From JAVBLD01 sp031553705 (GTDB taxonomy: Bacteria; Bacteroidota; Bacteroidia; Bacteroidales; Marinifilaceae), in assembly GCA_031553705.1 (NCBI GenBank), contig JAVBLD010000044.1:1-39321 (forward strand): a stretch of DNA of 39,321 bases. Reading direction: 5' to 3'. How positions within the stretch are numbered: the first letter of the stretch is position 1; every line of letters begins with the position of its first letter. Of the stretch, positions 17,304 through 25,734 are shown in pieces. The translations under genes were made by a program, and so were the position numbers. Below the pieces are notes generated by a model that was given only the letters and a program-made list of their open reading frames with translations, had not been told where the DNA came from and did no database searches.

Positions 17304-17311
17304 TAATTTTG
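17304..17311 (+). promoter_or_regulatory. Possible -7 promoter element upstream of the pilin-like gene
   Basis: TAATTTTG matches TAnnTTTG, but no TTTG is found at the right distance upstream. If used, it leaves a leader of about 200 bases before 17521. Confidence 0.3.
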
Positions 17312-17520
17312 CAAATAGGGTTAGAGTTTTATACAACAGTTTATTGAGTTTAAATTGGAGTAAAGGTAAAAAATTCATGACACATACCTCCGGATTTTAT
17401 TTTGTTTATACAATAATCGCCGGACAAAAAATGTTAAAATTATGTCGTGAAATTGATTTAAACGATTTGCTGATTAAGGTGAACTTTTTTCTATTTATTT
17501 TTTAACAAAAGTACACAGAT

Positions 17521-18165
17521 ATGAAAAAGATTATCATTCAAGTCTTACTGGCTGCAGTGATTTTATTTCTCGGGTACAAGTGTTACGACAGTATCATGCT
17601 TCCTCAACGGTTTAGCGAGATAAAGAAAACGAGATATGAAAAAATCATCGAAAAATTGCAGGATATCAGAAAAGCGCAGGAAGCTTATAAAGGAGTACAT
17701 GGTAAATATACCGGAAGTTTGGACACATTGATTAATTTTATCAAATTCGACTCGATAAAAGTTGTGCGTTCAATAGGTGCATTGACCGACGAACAGATAG
17801 ACCAGGGTATGACGGAGGCAGAGGGAATCAAAAAAGGCTTCATTATCCGGGATACGATAAAAGTAGCTGCATTGACGCATGTTTTTAATAAAGATTATCC
17901 GATTGATCAGCTCAGACATGTACCTTTTACAAACAAAAAACATCAGTTCAAAATGGGAGCGTCTTCCATTACAACTGATTCGGGTATCGAGATACCTCTT
18001 TTTGAAGCTCGTATTTCCAATATGGAAATTTTCGAAGATGTCAGGGATAAATATAATGAACAGCTGCTTGAAGAAAACGGAGAACGCCTCCGCTTGAATA
18101 AATATCCGGGTCTTAAAGTGGGTGATCTGAAAGAAGCAAATAATAATATAGGAAATTGGGAATAA
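17521..18165 (+). CDS. Conserved Bacteroidales membrane-anchored protein, pseudopilin-like N-terminus
   Basis: This 214-residue protein of unknown function has one N-terminal membrane helix (about 4-21) followed by an amphipathic basic helix, then KLQDIRKAQEAYKGVHGKYTGSLDTLINFI. That last pattern, a helix leading into KGxYTGSLDTLI, resembles the alpha-spine and the start of the globular domain in type II secretion pseudopilins, but there is no prepilin peptidase site of the G-F-T-L-I-E type. The rest is beta-rich and acidic and should lie in the periplasm. The gene is followed within 50 bases by the DUF3822 gene and then rsmD, so the three probably form an operon. The function is not known. 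Confidence 0.7.
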   Translation: MKKIIIQVLLAAVILFLGYKCYDSIMLPQRFSEIKKTRYEKIIEKLQDIRKAQEAYKGVHGKYTGSLDTLINFIKFDSIKVVRSIGALTDEQIDQGMTEAEGIKKGFIIRDTIKVAALTHVFNKDYPIDQLRHVPFTNKKHQFKMGASSITTDSGIEIPLFEARISNMEIFEDVRDKYNEQLLEENGERLRLNKYPGLKVGDLKEANNNIGNWE

Positions 18166-18213
18166 ATTCATTTGGATTTTAGATTTCTAAAATTCAAAAC
18201 TCAAGATATTGGT

Positions 18214-19053
18214 ATGCAGAATATCTGTTACATAGATCAGTTTTTTACAAAAGAGGATTCTTTGCAGTATATTTTGTCCATTCGGTATACGACAGATGGA
18301 CTTTCGTTTTGCATACACAACGATCAAAACAAATTGCTTGTTTTTTTTCATCAACCTTATAATCTAGACCACCGGGACACGGTTATTGCCAAGGTAAAAC
18401 AGATTCTTGTCGACAATACTTTATTGAATCTCCAATACAAAAAGGTATATGTCATGACCTGTAGCAAAGAAAAGATTCTGATCCCGAAAGATATGTTCGA
18501 TGAAACGTACCTGCCGGATATGTATCGTATCTGTGCCGAACTGGAGAAAAATGATACGCTGTTATACCGGTATAATAAGCCGACGATGAGCTATATTATA
18601 GAAGCGTTACCGCGGAACTTCGTTTCATTTCTTTCTGCTCGTTACCAGGATCTCTGCATCGCAAACAGTGCTCATGTCTTCATAATCAGCTCCTTATCAA
18701 CACATTCACCTCAACTCGATCGTCTATTTGTTGATATCCATAATCAATATATGGATATATTGATTGCCCGGGACAATCAGGTACGGCTTTTCAATTCATT
18801 TGCATATAATTCCGTGGCAGACATGGCATACTATATATTAAACTGTCTGAAACGCTGCGAAACAACAACGGAAAATCTATGTTCGACGTTCTCCGGCAAT
18901 CTGGTGGACGATCCGAAACTATCAGCTATACTAAAAAAATATATTTCAAACATCAACATGCTGAACTATTCTTCCCTCAACCAACTTATTGGAAACAGCG
19001 AATTTAATAGTTCCTGCATGCTCCATCTATTAAACATGCACCTATGCGAATAA
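18214..19053 (+). CDS. DUF3822 family protein
   Basis: This cytosolic protein of about 279 residues belongs to a Bacteroidota family usually found directly before rsmD, as here. Typical features are an early YILSIRYTTDGLSFCIHN segment, a central MTCSKEKILIPKDMFDE and a late NSFAYNSVADMAYYILNCLKR. The fold is predicted in the literature to be actin/ASKHA-like, which I cannot confirm. I place the start at ATG 18214. A TTG at 18172 would add 14 residues, and no clear ribosome-binding site decides between them. The 3' end overlaps rsmD by 10 bases, pointing to translational coupling and a link to ribosome maturation. Confidence 0.8.
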   Translation: MQNICYIDQFFTKEDSLQYILSIRYTTDGLSFCIHNDQNKLLVFFHQPYNLDHRDTVIAKVKQILVDNTLLNLQYKKVYVMTCSKEKILIPKDMFDETYLPDMYRICAELEKNDTLLYRYNKPTMSYIIEALPRNFVSFLSARYQDLCIANSAHVFIISSLSTHSPQLDRLFVDIHNQYMDILIARDNQVRLFNSFAYNSVADMAYYILNCLKRCETTTENLCSTFSGNLVDDPKLSAILKKYISNINMLNYSSLNQLIGNSEFNSSCMLHLLNMHLCE

Positions 19054-19583
19054 TCTCAGGTTCACACAGAGGGCGTCAGATTTTTCCTGACAAAAACTTT
19101 CAGGCAAGACCAACAACCGATTTTGCTAAAGAGAATCTATTTAATGTATTGACAAACTATATCGATATGGGGGGTATCGAAGTACTGGATTTGTTTTCCG
19201 GTACCGGTAGCATCAGCTATGAATTTGCCTCCAGAGGCGCAAAAGATATTGTGTCAATAGAATTAAATTATAATCATTTTAATTTTATCAAACGGATATC
19301 CCATGAATTGGGGTTTAAAAATATTCAGGTTTTCAAAACAGATGTCTTCAAAGCCTGTACAAAACTGAAGGGACGGAAATTTAATATTGTTTTTGCGGAT
19401 CCTCCTTATAATCTGGCAAATATTAATGCTATCCCAGCTGCGATCTTTAGCAACGGACTACTGGAACAAAACGGAATCGCCATTATCGAACACCCGGAAG
19501 AGGTCAGTTATAAAGGCCACCCCTATTTTTCCGAACACCGCCAATACGGCAGCGTAAATTTTTCTTTATTTAGAATACGTTGA
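19044..19583 (+). CDS. rsmD: 16S rRNA (guanine(966)-N2)-methyltransferase
   Basis: This 179-residue SAM-dependent enzyme methylates G966 (E. coli numbering) of 16S rRNA during 30S assembly. Diagnostic motifs are the start MRIISGSHRGRQIF with ARPTTDFAKENLFN (residues 21-34), the SAM-binding motif DLFSGTGS (49-56), an acidic motif II SIELN, and the catalytic DPPY (119-122). The length matches RsmD (about 180-200). It is the last gene of a probable three-gene operon and overlaps the DUF3822 gene by 10 bases. It ends only 20 bases from the stop of the convergent MutS-like gene, and no terminator is visible between them. Confidence 0.94.
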   Translation: MRIISGSHRGRQIFPDKNFQARPTTDFAKENLFNVLTNYIDMGGIEVLDLFSGTGSISYEFASRGAKDIVSIELNYNHFNFIKRISHELGFKNIQVFKTDVFKACTKLKGRKFNIVFADPPYNLANINAIPAAIFSNGLLEQNGIAIIEHPEEVSYKGHPYFSEHRQYGSVNFSLFRIR

Positions 19584-19603
19584 GAAGAAAATGAAAATAA
19601 AGG

Positions 19604-21397
19604 TTATACTGTCATGCCCATTTTGTGCATAAGAAAACAGGCATTCATATTCTGAGCTATCCCTTCGCGTAATCTGAAAGAGAAAGACAGTTTGTCTTCC
19701 GTTATATCGGCGTCAAAGTGGAAGTTTTTTATATATTGCGGAAACTCGTCCTGTAATGTCCCCAGCACCAGATCATGCGTGGCAATAATACCGCATGTCC
19801 GGTCGGATATAAACTGCTTGACAAGGGCAAGCGACCCTTTCTGCTTATCCGTCGAATTGGTTCCTTTTAATATTTCATCCAAAATAATAAACAGCTCTTC
19901 ACCAGCTTTCAACCGGTCGATTATCATTTTCAGTCGTTTCAGCTCGGCATAGAAATAAGATTCGTTATTCGTCAACGAGTCCGATGTCCGCAAACTTGTT
20001 ACCAATCCGGCCGGATATACCGCCAGTTCGTCAGCGCACACAGGTGCACCGATACATGCCAGCACAAAATTTATCCCTACTGTCCGGAGATAGGTACTCT
20101 TACCGGCCATATTAGCCCCGGTGACTATCATAAATGACGGATTACGCTCTATCACGATATCATTTTTCACACAAATATCACGGTGAAGCAAAGGATGGCC
20201 TAAAGATTTACCCGATATTGAAAAATAATGGTCGGCTATCTGCGGATAGATATAGCCGGGATGGTTAAATGCAAATCCAGACAACGATGCCAGGGCATCG
20301 AAATGTGCCAAAGCCTCGAACCAGTTCCCGATATCTGCAGAGTAAGTCCTTTTCCACTGCTCCAGCCTTATAGCAATCCTGATATCCCTCAGGGTAAAGA
20401 TGTTGATGATTCCCATAACCATATTTGCCCGCTGATCCAGTGCCCCGAGCCGGGATGACAACTGCCTGATAGCTTGTGAGGCCTTCCCTCCATTAGATAT
20501 CAAACGGTTTTGAATGCCGGCCAGAACTTCGGATGTAAATGCGGTTTTCTCCACCATCTCCATCAACCTGGAATAAGTCGAGAAAATTTTCTCCATTTTA
20601 TTGACAGAACGGTGCAATGCATTGATTTGCTTAATTTTACTATTTGAAAGAAATACACAAATCCAGAGATAGGACAATGGAACAATATCGCCGATTGCAT
20701 GAAACATATAAGCAACCAAAACAACAAGCCATGAAACAGGCACAAGCCATGTCAAAACATTCCAAATTCTGTTGTTTGCAAAGCGGACAGAAGTGCCGAC
20801 AAGAGCAGAAAGAATGCTTACATCTTTCTTATTCCGTTGGTGTAATATTCCCTCGACATAAAAATCCTGTCTCAATCTTGAAAAACCGGATAGTTCTCTT
20901 ACAGCGTCTTGCCGCTCTAAAATAGCGGCCTTACCGGATAAAGGCTTCAGAAACCACTCGGCTAATATCTCCCGTCCCCCGTGCGTAACCGTACGATTAA
21001 CAGACTGGAAAAAAGATTGTTCGCCGAATAGGTCCAGGTCGAGGCTGAACGAATGATGAGGATCCGATTTATCGGATGCACCGTCAAAAGCCGAAAAATC
21101 ATAATCGAGTCCTTTAAGCTCGCGCTCGCATAATAATATCAATGCTTCAGCACGGGATTTACGGCCAAATAACCGGTTATGATAGGTCATCAGTATGATA
21201 AAGGGAATCGTATATACCAATGCTATAGCGACCAGCAACTGCCAACTTTGTCCACTGCCTGCCGCCAGGTTGATGATCAAACCGATCACCAATAGCAACC
21301 GGGCGATACCTACTACATATATCCTTCGCTTCAAAAAGCGGACAAAACGGCTATTCTCTTCTATCGTACTCCTATAATAATCGTATACTCTCACCAT
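19604..21397 (-). CDS. Membrane-anchored MutS-like ATPase
   Basis: This protein of about 597 residues carries the MutS core and ATPase domains but no mismatch-recognition domain. Two N-terminal membrane helices lie at about 26-46 and 53-71, with more hydrophobic segments at about 215-250. The MutS clamp-like middle is followed by Walker A TGANMAGKST (426-435), the Walker B region LDEILKGTNS (506-515) and the switch histidine motif ATHD (539-542). The LDEILKGT.S.D motif is characteristic of MutS homologues. Membrane anchoring argues against a role in ordinary mismatch repair; the real function is unknown. I start at ATG 21397; a GTG at 21412 would add five residues. It lies 40 bases after the phosphodiesterase-fold gene and may be cotranscribed with it. 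Confidence 0.85.
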   Translation of the reverse strand: MVRVYDYYRSTIEENSRFVRFLKRRIYVVGIARLLLVIGLIINLAAGSGQSWQLLVAIALVYTIPFIILMTYHNRLFGRKSRAEALILLCERELKGLDYDFSAFDGASDKSDPHHSFSLDLDLFGEQSFFQSVNRTVTHGGREILAEWFLKPLSGKAAILERQDAVRELSGFSRLRQDFYVEGILHQRNKKDVSILSALVGTSVRFANNRIWNVLTWLVPVSWLVVLVAYMFHAIGDIVPLSYLWICVFLSNSKIKQINALHRSVNKMEKIFSTYSRLMEMVEKTAFTSEVLAGIQNRLISNGGKASQAIRQLSSRLGALDQRANMVMGIINIFTLRDIRIAIRLEQWKRTYSADIGNWFEALAHFDALASLSGFAFNHPGYIYPQIADHYFSISGKSLGHPLLHRDICVKNDIVIERNPSFMIVTGANMAGKSTYLRTVGINFVLACIGAPVCADELAVYPAGLVTSLRTSDSLTNNESYFYAELKRLKMIIDRLKAGEELFIILDEILKGTNSTDKQKGSLALVKQFISDRTCGIIATHDLVLGTLQDEFPQYIKNFHFDADITEDKLSFSFRLREGIAQNMNACFLMHKMGMTV

Positions 21398-21437
21398 AAA
21401 ACGGCCAATCACTTATTACACATCTCTTTACTTGCAT

Positions 21438-22475
21438 TCATTTCCGCTTTCTGATCATTTTAAAAATGCCTATAACTCCTTTATGATCTGCCGGCCACAC
21501 ACCCAACGGTTCCACAAAAGAGTCCCGGGTATTTTCCGGAAGCCGTTTACTGTTCCGTATGGAATTTCGGGGTCCGAGAATCATCGCATCCGTTAGTTGT
21601 ATTTTGTCCGCCGGCATATAAAAAATAAAATCGATCCGTTCCCGCTCGTCCGATTCAGGCGCCCAGGTCAGCCGGGATATATCCGCTCCGGCACAATCGG
21701 AGGGATAGGTATAGCCGGGATATCGTACCGGATCCGGATAGCGCTCCCGATATACATCCCGGAACCCGTTCTCTTCCAACAATGTCGTCACCGTCCACGG
21801 TATAACCAACCTGTGATGGTCGGCACTATCTTTTGTCGACTCCATCCAATCCCGATGAGAAGGTTCATTAAAGTCTCCCCCGATAACCACCAAACGTCCT
21901 TTTGCCTGCTCTTTCCGGGCGTCTTCGATGAAAAGACGGATCGCGTCATCCCGTTGCGATACTTGGTTATCATATAAAATCGTATCAATATCGGTTACCG
22001 GTCCGTTCAATTTCTTCCATGTCGTACTGCAATATCCCCTCACCATATAATATGAACAATTCTGATAATCCAGATGGGCCGTGTATACAGCGATCTCTTC
22101 CCCATATATTTTTGCCACCAATTTATAAAGACTGCCATGATCCCCGTTTTCCGGAAAAATCGTGGCACTGTCGATCAATGGATATTTACTGAGCAGCCCC
22201 GAATCATAACTATAAAAGGAGTAATAATTCTTCCCTTTTTCCTTTAACGAACTCACAATCCGGTCACAAAAACGGGTACCTTTATAGTTACGGACCTCAC
22301 TCAACATCACAAAATCGGCATCGACCCGTACAATCTCATTGACCAACGCTTCATACCCCCCCTTTACCATCGTACCCTCCTGCCAGATGTTCAACTGCAA
22401 CATCTTTACAGTATGCTCCTGTCCGCAAGCCGCCAGACAGCCGATCAATCCTATTAGAGTCAAAAACTTTCCCAT
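21438..22475 (-). CDS. Lipoprotein of the endonuclease/exonuclease/phosphatase family
   Basis: This 345-residue envelope lipoprotein has a signal peptide with lipobox LAAC (Cys17). The mature part is an EEP-fold metal-dependent phosphoesterase. Expected active-site residues are present: Asn29 in LQLNIW, Glu60 in MLSEVRN, His134 in YTAHLDY, Asp201 and Asn203 in GGDFNEPSH, Asp282 in ERIDFIFY, and Asp330-His331 in PADHKGV. Members of this fold cut DNA, RNA, sphingolipids or phosphoinositides; the substrate here is not evident. Its exported location favours an external nucleic acid or phospholipid. It is upstream of the MutS-like gene on the same strand. Confidence 0.88.
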   Translation of the reverse strand: MGKFLTLIGLIGCLAACGQEHTVKMLQLNIWQEGTMVKGGYEALVNEIVRVDADFVMLSEVRNYKGTRFCDRIVSSLKEKGKNYYSFYSYDSGLLSKYPLIDSATIFPENGDHGSLYKLVAKIYGEEIAVYTAHLDYQNCSYYMVRGYCSTTWKKLNGPVTDIDTILYDNQVSQRDDAIRLFIEDARKEQAKGRLVVIGGDFNEPSHRDWMESTKDSADHHRLVIPWTVTTLLEENGFRDVYRERYPDPVRYPGYTYPSDCAGADISRLTWAPESDERERIDFIFYMPADKIQLTDAMILGPRNSIRNSKRLPENTRDSFVEPLGVWPADHKGVIGIFKMIRKRK

Positions 22476-22531
22476 ATACTGACTTTACATTTTCCTGATA
22501 CTTGCTACTTATCCCTAGATCCTGCAAACAT

Positions 22532-22562
22532 AAAAAAATCCCCGCAATAATTGCGAGGATTT
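22532..22562 (-). terminator. Intrinsic terminator of the calycin-like lipoprotein gene
   Basis: On the minus strand, AATCCTCGCAA (22562-22552) pairs with TTGCGGGGATT (22547-22537), with one G-T pair, followed directly by a T run (22538-22532). It lies about 20 bases past the stop. Confidence 0.85.
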
Positions 22563-22582
22563 TATATGATTTGCATTAATCG

Positions 22583-23068
22583 TTATTTTTTGGTTCCGAT
22601 AAATCCTATTCCGCCTATTACTAAAGGAGGTGTATCCTGTCCGGTAGGGATGCTGACAGAAATAGCCAGTGTCAAGAGCTTACCGACCACTGTCGATCCG
22701 GATCCGATCGTTACGGTCGCAGGTACATTTGCTGTTCCGCTTCCGGTTAGATCCACCATAACAATTCCCTGACCCGACAAAGTAAAACCGGTTACCGTAG
22801 TAACTACATCAATTTTGTTAATTTGAAGATCCCCCACGATCGGTGGAAAATTGAAGTTTTTCAATGTCATGCCCACTGTAGTATCCGATTTAACTTCCAA
22901 TACAACATCATTCTCGGTTGTTTGTGGCCCTTCCTGTGTGGTAAAAGCAAGATCGCCGTTATAAGTTCCTGCAATCTGCTCCGGTGCAGTCTTATCATCA
23001 TCACCACCGCAAGCGGTAAAACCGAGGGTCAAAACCATCACCAATAAAAACAATAAATCCTTTTTCAT
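22583..23068 (-). CDS. Calycin-like surface lipoprotein
   Basis: This 161-residue lipoprotein has a signal peptide ending FTAC (Cys20). Directly after the lipidated Cys comes GGDDD, the acidic pattern that acts in Bacteroides as a lipoprotein export signal, so it is probably displayed on the cell surface. The mature part is almost all beta-strand (AGTYNGDLAFTT, DVVLEVKSDTTVGMTLKNF, GTANVPATVTIGSG), fitting the calycin-like family of small Bacteroidota barrel proteins. The ligand is unknown. The gene is monocistronic, with a terminator 20 bases downstream and a possible promoter about 140 bases upstream. Confidence 0.75.
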   Translation of the reverse strand: MKKDLLFLLVMVLTLGFTACGGDDDKTAPEQIAGTYNGDLAFTTQEGPQTTENDVVLEVKSDTTVGMTLKNFNFPPIVGDLQINKIDVVTTVTGFTLSGQGIVMVDLTGSGTANVPATVTIGSGSTVVGKLLTLAISVSIPTGQDTPPLVIGGIGFIGTKK

Positions 23069-23372
23069 CTCTCTGATTTTTTAATTAATAATTTATCTTA
23101 TTATAATTCCTATACCTAAATCCTACATCAACTTCTTCGTAGAGATATTTCTATTACGCTTCAAACTACCGGCTGGTTTCAATGGTAAAGTTAAATTTCA
23201 AACGGCAAAAATAGACAATTTATAAACAACGTAGATCAATAGTCAGATGAAATAAACTATTTTTAAAATAAGTTCGCTACTCCATCCATCTCTTTTCTGC
23301 CAGCAACTGATAATTGACAACGTATTAAATCCGTAGATAACGTGCAGAAATATATGTGGAAAACATGATTAC
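23069..23372. other. Gene-free spacer between the calycin-like and mnmA genes
   Basis: This AT-rich stretch lies between the start of the calycin-like gene and the stop of mnmA, both on the minus strand. The only element I see is the -7 box at 23206-23213. No terminator for mnmA is evident. Confidence 0.5.
23206..23213 (-). promoter_or_regulatory. Possible promoter -7 element of the calycin-like gene
   Basis: TATTTTTG on the minus strand matches TAnnTTTG. The -33 element is weak (ATTG, 23 bases away). It would leave a leader of about 130 bases. Confidence 0.4.
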
Positions 23373-24419
23373 CTACATCCTATAATCTCCCAAGACTCCC
23401 CCTCCGATCAGCAGGTCGCCCCGATAAAATGCTATCGGTTGTCCGGGAGCCACCGCCCATGCCGTAGATCCCAGATGTACCAATAGGCCACCATCCTCCT
23501 GTTCCTCCGCATGTATATATCCTTCCGGATTTAATCCGATTCCCCGAATCTTTACCTCCACATCACCGGCAAACAACTCTTCCCTCCGTACAGCATGTAC
23601 CTCTTCTACTCGCAATATATTTTGATGCAATTGCGATTTAGCCGCCGCAATAATAGTATTATCCTTAACACGGATTTCTTTAACATAAAGGGGTTGTCCG
23701 CCAACAGACGGCAAGCCTCGTTTCTGGCCGATAGTATAATGCAATAACGCATTATGCCTGCCGATTACATTTCCATATATATCCAATACATCACCGGACT
23801 GTTGTACCTGAGTTCCGTCACTATGCCGGATAATAAAGTCGCGATAATCGGTACCGGCTAAAAAACAGATTCCCATACTCTCTCTCCGGCGGGCAACAAC
23901 CGCATATCCGTTGCTTTCAGCCAGCGCCTTCACCTCTGCTTTGGTATACTCCCCTAACGGAGTCAGTACCCTGGAAAGAACATCCTGTCCGAGTCCCGCA
24001 AGAAAATAGGATTGGTCTTTGTTCGGATCGACCCCTTTCCGGACATACCAATATCCCTCGAAAAAAAGTGTCCTGATATAATGGCCGGTAGCAATATACC
24101 GTACTCCCAACCGATCCGCCTCCCGGCATAACAGGCTCCATTTTATATCACGGTTACAGATCGTACAGGGGCTTGGAGTGCGACCGGAAAGATATGCACA
24201 GATAAAAGGGTCTACTACCCTCTCCTTAAATAGCGCCCGACCATCGGCGCATTGCCATGTTATTCCGAGACTCCGGCACAAATCGTACAGGCCGGCGTCG
24301 TCACCAGTCCCCCAAAGTTTCAGGTGTACACCATGCACATCATATCCCTGCCGTTTCAATAACATGGCTGTCACAAAGCTATCCACTCCGCCGCTTAATC
24401 CGACTACTACAGGCGTCAT
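23373..24419 (-). CDS. mnmA: tRNA-specific 2-thiouridylase
   Basis: This 348-residue ATP pyrophosphatase inserts sulfur at position 2 of U34 in the tRNAs for Lys, Glu and Gln. It has the PP-loop SGGVDS (9-14), catalytic Cys85 in PSPCTICNRDIKW, the second catalytic Cys185 in SMGICFLAG, and the tRNA/ATP motifs TGHY (111-114) and DQSYFL. The C-terminal half is the usual beta-barrel domain (IGQKRGLP, GQPIAFY). I use ATG 24419. The frame is open further upstream, but those 54 residues overlap the transporter gene and have no MnmA character. The start overlaps the stop of the SpmA/B-like gene by 4 bp, so the two are coupled. Bacteroidota often carry two MnmA paralogues; which one this is cannot be decided here. 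Confidence 0.92.
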   Translation of the reverse strand: MTPVVVGLSGGVDSFVTAMLLKRQGYDVHGVHLKLWGTGDDAGLYDLCRSLGITWQCADGRALFKERVVDPFICAYLSGRTPSPCTICNRDIKWSLLCREADRLGVRYIATGHYIRTLFFEGYWYVRKGVDPNKDQSYFLAGLGQDVLSRVLTPLGEYTKAEVKALAESNGYAVVARRRESMGICFLAGTDYRDFIIRHSDGTQVQQSGDVLDIYGNVIGRHNALLHYTIGQKRGLPSVGGQPLYVKEIRVKDNTIIAAAKSQLHQNILRVEEVHAVRREELFAGDVEVKIRGIGLNPEGYIHAEEQEDGGLLVHLGSTAWAVAPGQPIAFYRGDLLIGGGVLGDYRM

Positions 24420-25651
24420 GTCCCGAAAAATAGGGTAGCTATTGCAATGGCAGCAATTACCCCGGCAAAATCGGCAATCAGCCCGCAAGGTATCGCATAA
24501 CGGGTATTTTTGATACCTATCGAACCAAAATAGACTGCTACAATATAAAAAGTGGTATCCGTTGCCCCCTGAAAAGTACAAGCCAGACGCCCGGCAAACG
24601 AGTCCACCCCATAGGTTGTCATCGTATCGATCATCAGCCCCCGGGCTCCGCTACCACTCAACGGCTTCATCAATGCTGTAGGTAAAGCATCCACAAAATT
24701 GGTATTGAGTCCCACCGCAGCCACACCCCATCTGATGCCGTCCATCAACATTTCCATAGCCCCCGAAGCCCGGAACACGCCGATCGCCACAAGGATCGCT
24801 ATCAAATAGGGAATAATCTTGATCGCTATGCCGAACCCTTCTTTCGCCCCATCGATAAACGAATCGTACACATTGATCCGCTTCCATACCGCCATACCGA
24901 TAAAAGAGATAATAACCAGAAAAAGTATAAGATTGCTGGCTATATTCGAAGCAACCGTAATCGCATCTTTATCCAGCGTCGAAAAATACCATACCACTCC
25001 TCCCAACAAAGCCGTGACTCCACACAGATAAGCCATAATCACCCGGTTGAACAGATTTATCCGCTGATAAATGGAAACAGCTGTCAATCCCACCAAAGTA
25101 GAACAATAGGTAGCCAACAGGATAGGAATAAACACATCGGCAGGGTTAGCCGCTCCGAGCTGTGCCCGGTATACCATGATCGAAACCGGAATGATCGTCA
25201 AACCGGAAGTATTGAGCACCAGAAACATAATCTGTGCCCTGGAAGCCACATTTTTATCCGAATTGACCTCCTGCATCTGCTGCATGGCCTTCAGTCCCAC
25301 CGGCGTGGCCGCATTATCCAACCCAAGCATATTGGCAGCAAAATTCATCATCATCGAGCCGTATGCCGGACTGTCTTTCGGCAAATCGGGAAACAACCGG
25401 CTGAAAAAAGGCCGGATCAAACGGGACATCACCCCGACAGCCCCTCCATTCTCCCCGATTTTCATAATCCCCATCCACAAGGTCAATACCCCCGTCAACC
25501 CCAAAGAGATCTCAAAGCCGCTCTTCGACATATCGAATGTCGCTTTCATCATAGCCCCAAAAACTTCCGTATCACCATCAAGAAGCAGTTTCAACAATGC
25601 CACCATGAAAGCGATAGCAAAAAAAGCAATCCAAATATAATTCAGGACCAT
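24416..25651 (-). CDS. SpmA/SpmB-like nucleoside-recognition (Gate) domain membrane protein
   Basis: This 411-residue polytopic inner-membrane protein carries two Gate/nucleoside-recognition halves. The N-terminal half (about 1-200) is SpmA-like, with LTGVLTLWMGIMKIGENGG and the conserved NMLGLDNAATPVGLKAM. The C-terminal half (about 210-411) is SpmB-like, with FIDGAKEGFGIAIKIIPYLIAILVAIGVFRASGAM, PTALMKPLSGSGARG and FQGATDTTFYIVAVYFGSIG. In Bacillus these are separate spore-maturation proteins; the fusion is standard in non-sporulating Bacteroidota, where a transport role is assumed but not proven. It overlaps mnmA by 4 bp. Confidence 0.9.
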   Translation of the reverse strand: MVLNYIWIAFFAIAFMVALLKLLLDGDTEVFGAMMKATFDMSKSGFEISLGLTGVLTLWMGIMKIGENGGAVGVMSRLIRPFFSRLFPDLPKDSPAYGSMMMNFAANMLGLDNAATPVGLKAMQQMQEVNSDKNVASRAQIMFLVLNTSGLTIIPVSIMVYRAQLGAANPADVFIPILLATYCSTLVGLTAVSIYQRINLFNRVIMAYLCGVTALLGGVVWYFSTLDKDAITVASNIASNLILFLVIISFIGMAVWKRINVYDSFIDGAKEGFGIAIKIIPYLIAILVAIGVFRASGAMEMLMDGIRWGVAAVGLNTNFVDALPTALMKPLSGSGARGLMIDTMTTYGVDSFAGRLACTFQGATDTTFYIVAVYFGSIGIKNTRYAIPCGLIADFAGVIAAIAIATLFFGT

Positions 25652-25734
25652 GCGTAGAAATTATAAATTTTGAATTATATATCCCAAAAAAAATCTCTCC
25701 TCCTCTTCCCTTTTACCTCATACTTTCCGTCCTG

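Noticed and set aside
17377..17505. A 42-codon frame (MTHTSGFYFVYTII...) in the leader before the pilin-like gene
   Set aside because: No plausible ribosome-binding site at the right distance and no recognisable feature. It could be a leader peptide, but nothing supports it.
24420..24581. N-terminal extension of MnmA by 54 residues
   Set aside because: It overlaps the transporter gene, is cysteine- and aromatic-rich filler, and MnmA proteins begin just before the PP-loop, as at 24419.
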